DNA from: DATKKG01 sp964475215
GTDB lineage: Archaea; Thermoproteota; Nitrososphaeria; Conexivisphaerales; DTJL01
NCBI GenBank assembly: GCA_964475215.1
Contig: CAYYVT010000119.1
Coordinates: 1-21,018, forward strand
DNA length: 21,018 nt
Reading direction: 5' to 3'
Position 1 is the first letter of the stretch; the number at the start of each line of letters is the position of its first letter. A program made the position numbers and the translations under genes. Shown here piece by piece: positions 19,425 to 21,018 of the stretch. The notes beneath the pieces are model-generated. The model did no database searches. It worked only from the letters and a program-made list of their open reading frames with translations, and was not told the DNA's origin.

Positions 19425-21018
19425 ATACCTTCCCCAAGGCCTTCAGGACGTTCTCAGGTGTAAGTGGTGGGTTGACCCACTTGCCCGTAGCGTTGTGGAC
19501 TGCGCTGATCAATCCGCAGAGGGTTGCTATCTCTTGTTCTCCGCAGCCAGTGTTCCCATAGGCCCCCTCCGAATGGGCCACCTCCATGTACTGAGCGTTG
19601 ACGGTCCCGATGTCGAGGGTCGTTGCCAACTGGGTGTTTATGAAGTCGGCGTTAAGCCTGTGTCCTGTCTGGGGGTCGAAGGCTATGTCGCTCTCGAGTG
19701 CGCCCCTCCACATGCCCATGTAGATGTTCCCGTTCAACTCGCTCGTGACCGTGGACGGCCTCAATGCCTTGCCGACATCGTAGGCCTGAACTACGTTGGT
19801 TACAGTCACCTGTCCGGTGTTGGGGTTTACTTCGACCTCCGGGAAGGTAGCCTGATAGCAGGAGACGGGCGTGAATATGGTGAACATGTTCTCCTCCGCC
19901 CAACTGAAGCCCAATGCTTGAGTGCCGATTATGATTGGATTCGTCGTGAGCGCGCTCATGGCCAAAGTCGTCGTCGGCGTGGCCGTGACGAATATCACGC
20001 TGTTAGCAATGCTTAGCTGGGCCGCTGTCGTCTTGAGCGTAGCCGCGGCGAGCGCCAGAACCTGGGCCTTGGCCGCTAGTGCGAGCTTGGCGAATAGCCA
20101 GGAATTGCCATGAAGACCTGCAGATCCCCCTGAGTTCTGTGGGTTGTATCCGCTGTTCGAGTCGCAGTACTCCGAGTAGTAGACATCATTTATGTTCAAT
20201 CCCATCTCTTCCGCGACTATCGCCGCGTATTGCGTCTGCTCGTTGCAACCGATGCTTTCCTTGGCGCCCAAGAGGGTCACCGTGCCGTCGGTGTTGATTC
20301 TAAGGCCCGCGCTGATGGCCGCTGGATAGCCAGTTGTGTCTTCATTGCCGCCAAGGTAGTTCCCCCATGAGTGCAAGACGCAGCAGCCAATTCCGTAGAG
20401 GTTCCCGTCCGGAAGGGTGACCGGGCTGGAGGCCAAGTGCCACTTTTGGCTCCATCCGACCATCTGCTTGCCCTGGTTTATGACTGCAGCGGCGCTGGTT
20501 GGAGGCTGAGTTCTCATGTTCTTCAGCATGACCTGGGTGGGGTCCATCCCCAATGCGTCAGCCACATGGTCGATTACGGTCTGCAGGAACCGCGCGTTTT
20601 GGTTCTGTTCAGAGCGGGTCCACCACTTGGGCTGAGTGTTCGTCTGATACGCAGAGTAATTGGCCGTGTACGGAGCAATGAGGTCCATCCTGACCCAGTT
20701 CATGCAGTGGTTTACTTCAGGCCAGAGCAGTCCCGCGCCCCCTGGCGCTCCCGACCCTATGGTGAAATTGCCCTGCACCGCAGTGATCGTTCCGTCCTTC
20801 TTCGCTCCGATTGTGAACGAGTGGATGGTGTCAGGCTCTCCCCCGAAGAGGTAGTCCTTCCTGCTCATCTCCATCTTGACAGGGCGTCCCAACTTGGCCG
20901 ACATGACGGCGGCGGCTTGGAACAGCCTGGAACTCGCCGAGGAGTACAACTGTCCCTGGCCGAACTGGCCTCCTTGGTAGACGAGGTTCAAGGTGAGTGA
21001 GCTGGTCGGTATGCCGAT
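19423..21018 (-). CDS. Molybdopterin-binding large subunit of a molybdenum hydroxylase, N-terminus beyond window
   Basis: The 531 visible residues are the C-terminal two-thirds of a CoxL/XdhA/HcrA-type subunit, and the frame stays open to the window edge. YQGGQFGQGQLYSSASSRLFQAAAV is the equivalent of the family G-G-x-F-G segment, MSAKLGRPVKMEMSRKDYLF follows as expected, and PEVEVNPNTGQVTVTNVVQAYDVGKALRP is the C-terminal lobe signature. GCGEQEIATL, about 40 residues from the end, holds the Glu that acts as catalytic base in this family. The usual R-G-x-G-x-P segment is replaced by NTQPKWWTRSEQNQNARFLQ. Members hydroxylate or dehydroxylate aromatic and heterocyclic substrates or aldehydes; the substrate here is not clear. 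The FAD subunit follows directly. Confidence 0.9.
   Translation of the reverse strand: MGIPTSSLTLNLVYQGGQFGQGQLYSSASSRLFQAAAVMSAKLGRPVKMEMSRKDYLFGGEPDTIHSFTIGAKKDGTITAVQGNFTIGSGAPGGAGLLWPEVNHCMNWVRMDLIAPYTANYSAYQTNTQPKWWTRSEQNQNARFLQTVIDHVADALGMDPTQVMLKNMRTQPPTSAAAVINQGKQMVGWSQKWHLASSPVTLPDGNLYGIGCCVLHSWGNYLGGNEDTTGYPAAISAGLRINTDGTVTLLGAKESIGCNEQTQYAAIVAEEMGLNINDVYYSEYCDSNSGYNPQNSGGSAGLHGNSWLFAKLALAAKAQVLALAAATLKTTAAQLSIANSVIFVTATPTTTLAMSALTTNPIIIGTQALGFSWAEENMFTIFTPVSCYQATFPEVEVNPNTGQVTVTNVVQAYDVGKALRPSTVTSELNGNIYMGMWRGALESDIAFDPQTGHRLNADFINTQLATTLDIGTVNAQYMEVAHSEGAYGNTGCGEQEIATLCGLISAVHNATGKWVNPPLTPENVLKALGKV

Noticed and set aside
1..21018. CRISPR array, transposase or rRNA
   Set aside because: No regularly spaced direct repeats outside the 126-base propeller repeats, no recognisable transposase with terminal repeats, and no rRNA-like sequence.

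Overview
The window looks like a piece of an archaeal chromosome with fairly high GC. Several genes have a TATA-like box about 27-31 bases upstream of the first codon and no Shine-Dalgarno site, which is the leaderless arrangement common in archaea. GTG and TTG starts are frequent. There is a membrane-anchored YVTN-propeller surface protein and a short pilin-like secreted protein. I cannot name the phylum: Thermoplasmatota, Bathyarchaeia and Thaumarchaeota-related lineages all fit. The many Fe-S proteins (a radical SAM enzyme, a 2-hydroxyacyl-CoA dehydratase/benzoyl-CoA reductase-type system, a polyferredoxin and a molybdenum hydroxylase) suggest an anaerobe or microaerobe.

Left part (1-9.4 kb): mostly single genes, many facing opposite ways and separated by AT-richer gaps. 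In order: a truncated membrane protein, a 42-residue Cys/His peptide, the YVTN surface protein, a two-helix membrane peptide, a decayed gene, a GNAT acetyltransferase, a MoaD/ThiS-like sulfur carrier, a B12-type radical SAM enzyme, an HNH-like zinc protein, a Tat-exported PKD-domain protein, a 55-residue ORF and a CcdA/DsbD-like membrane protein. Stretches 3232-3577 and 3881-4470 hold no convincing gene, although the second contains a 12-bp perfect inverted repeat.

Middle (9.5-11.6 kb): a secreted pilin-like reading frame is interrupted by an in-frame TAG but continues with clear protein character. Next to it, a minus-strand cluster encodes a membrane-anchored protein carrying two widely separated DnaJ-type CxxCxGxG motifs, followed by two half-size YeeE/YedE sulfur transporters. 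With the nearby CcdA-like protein this looks like a thiol/sulfur-handling district.

Right part (11.8-21 kb): a tightly overlapping plus-strand operon encodes an ATP-dependent activase and two subunits of the 2-hydroxyacyl-CoA dehydratase/benzoyl-CoA reductase superfamily. It converges, with a 13-base gap, on a minus-strand operon of a small membrane protein, a LEA14-like membrane-anchored protein and a NapH-like membrane polyferredoxin, a plausible but unproven electron source for the activase. Beyond an unrecognised 367-residue protein lie two subunits of a molybdenum hydroxylase. Its FAD subunit has a four-cysteine insertion like that of 4-hydroxybenzoyl-CoA reductase, and its large subunit runs off the window. 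Hydroxybenzoyl-CoA reductase and benzoyl-CoA reductase act in sequence in anaerobic aromatic degradation, so the neighbourhood could be a reductive acyl-CoA module. The single activase and divergent cysteines also leave room for another low-potential reductase.
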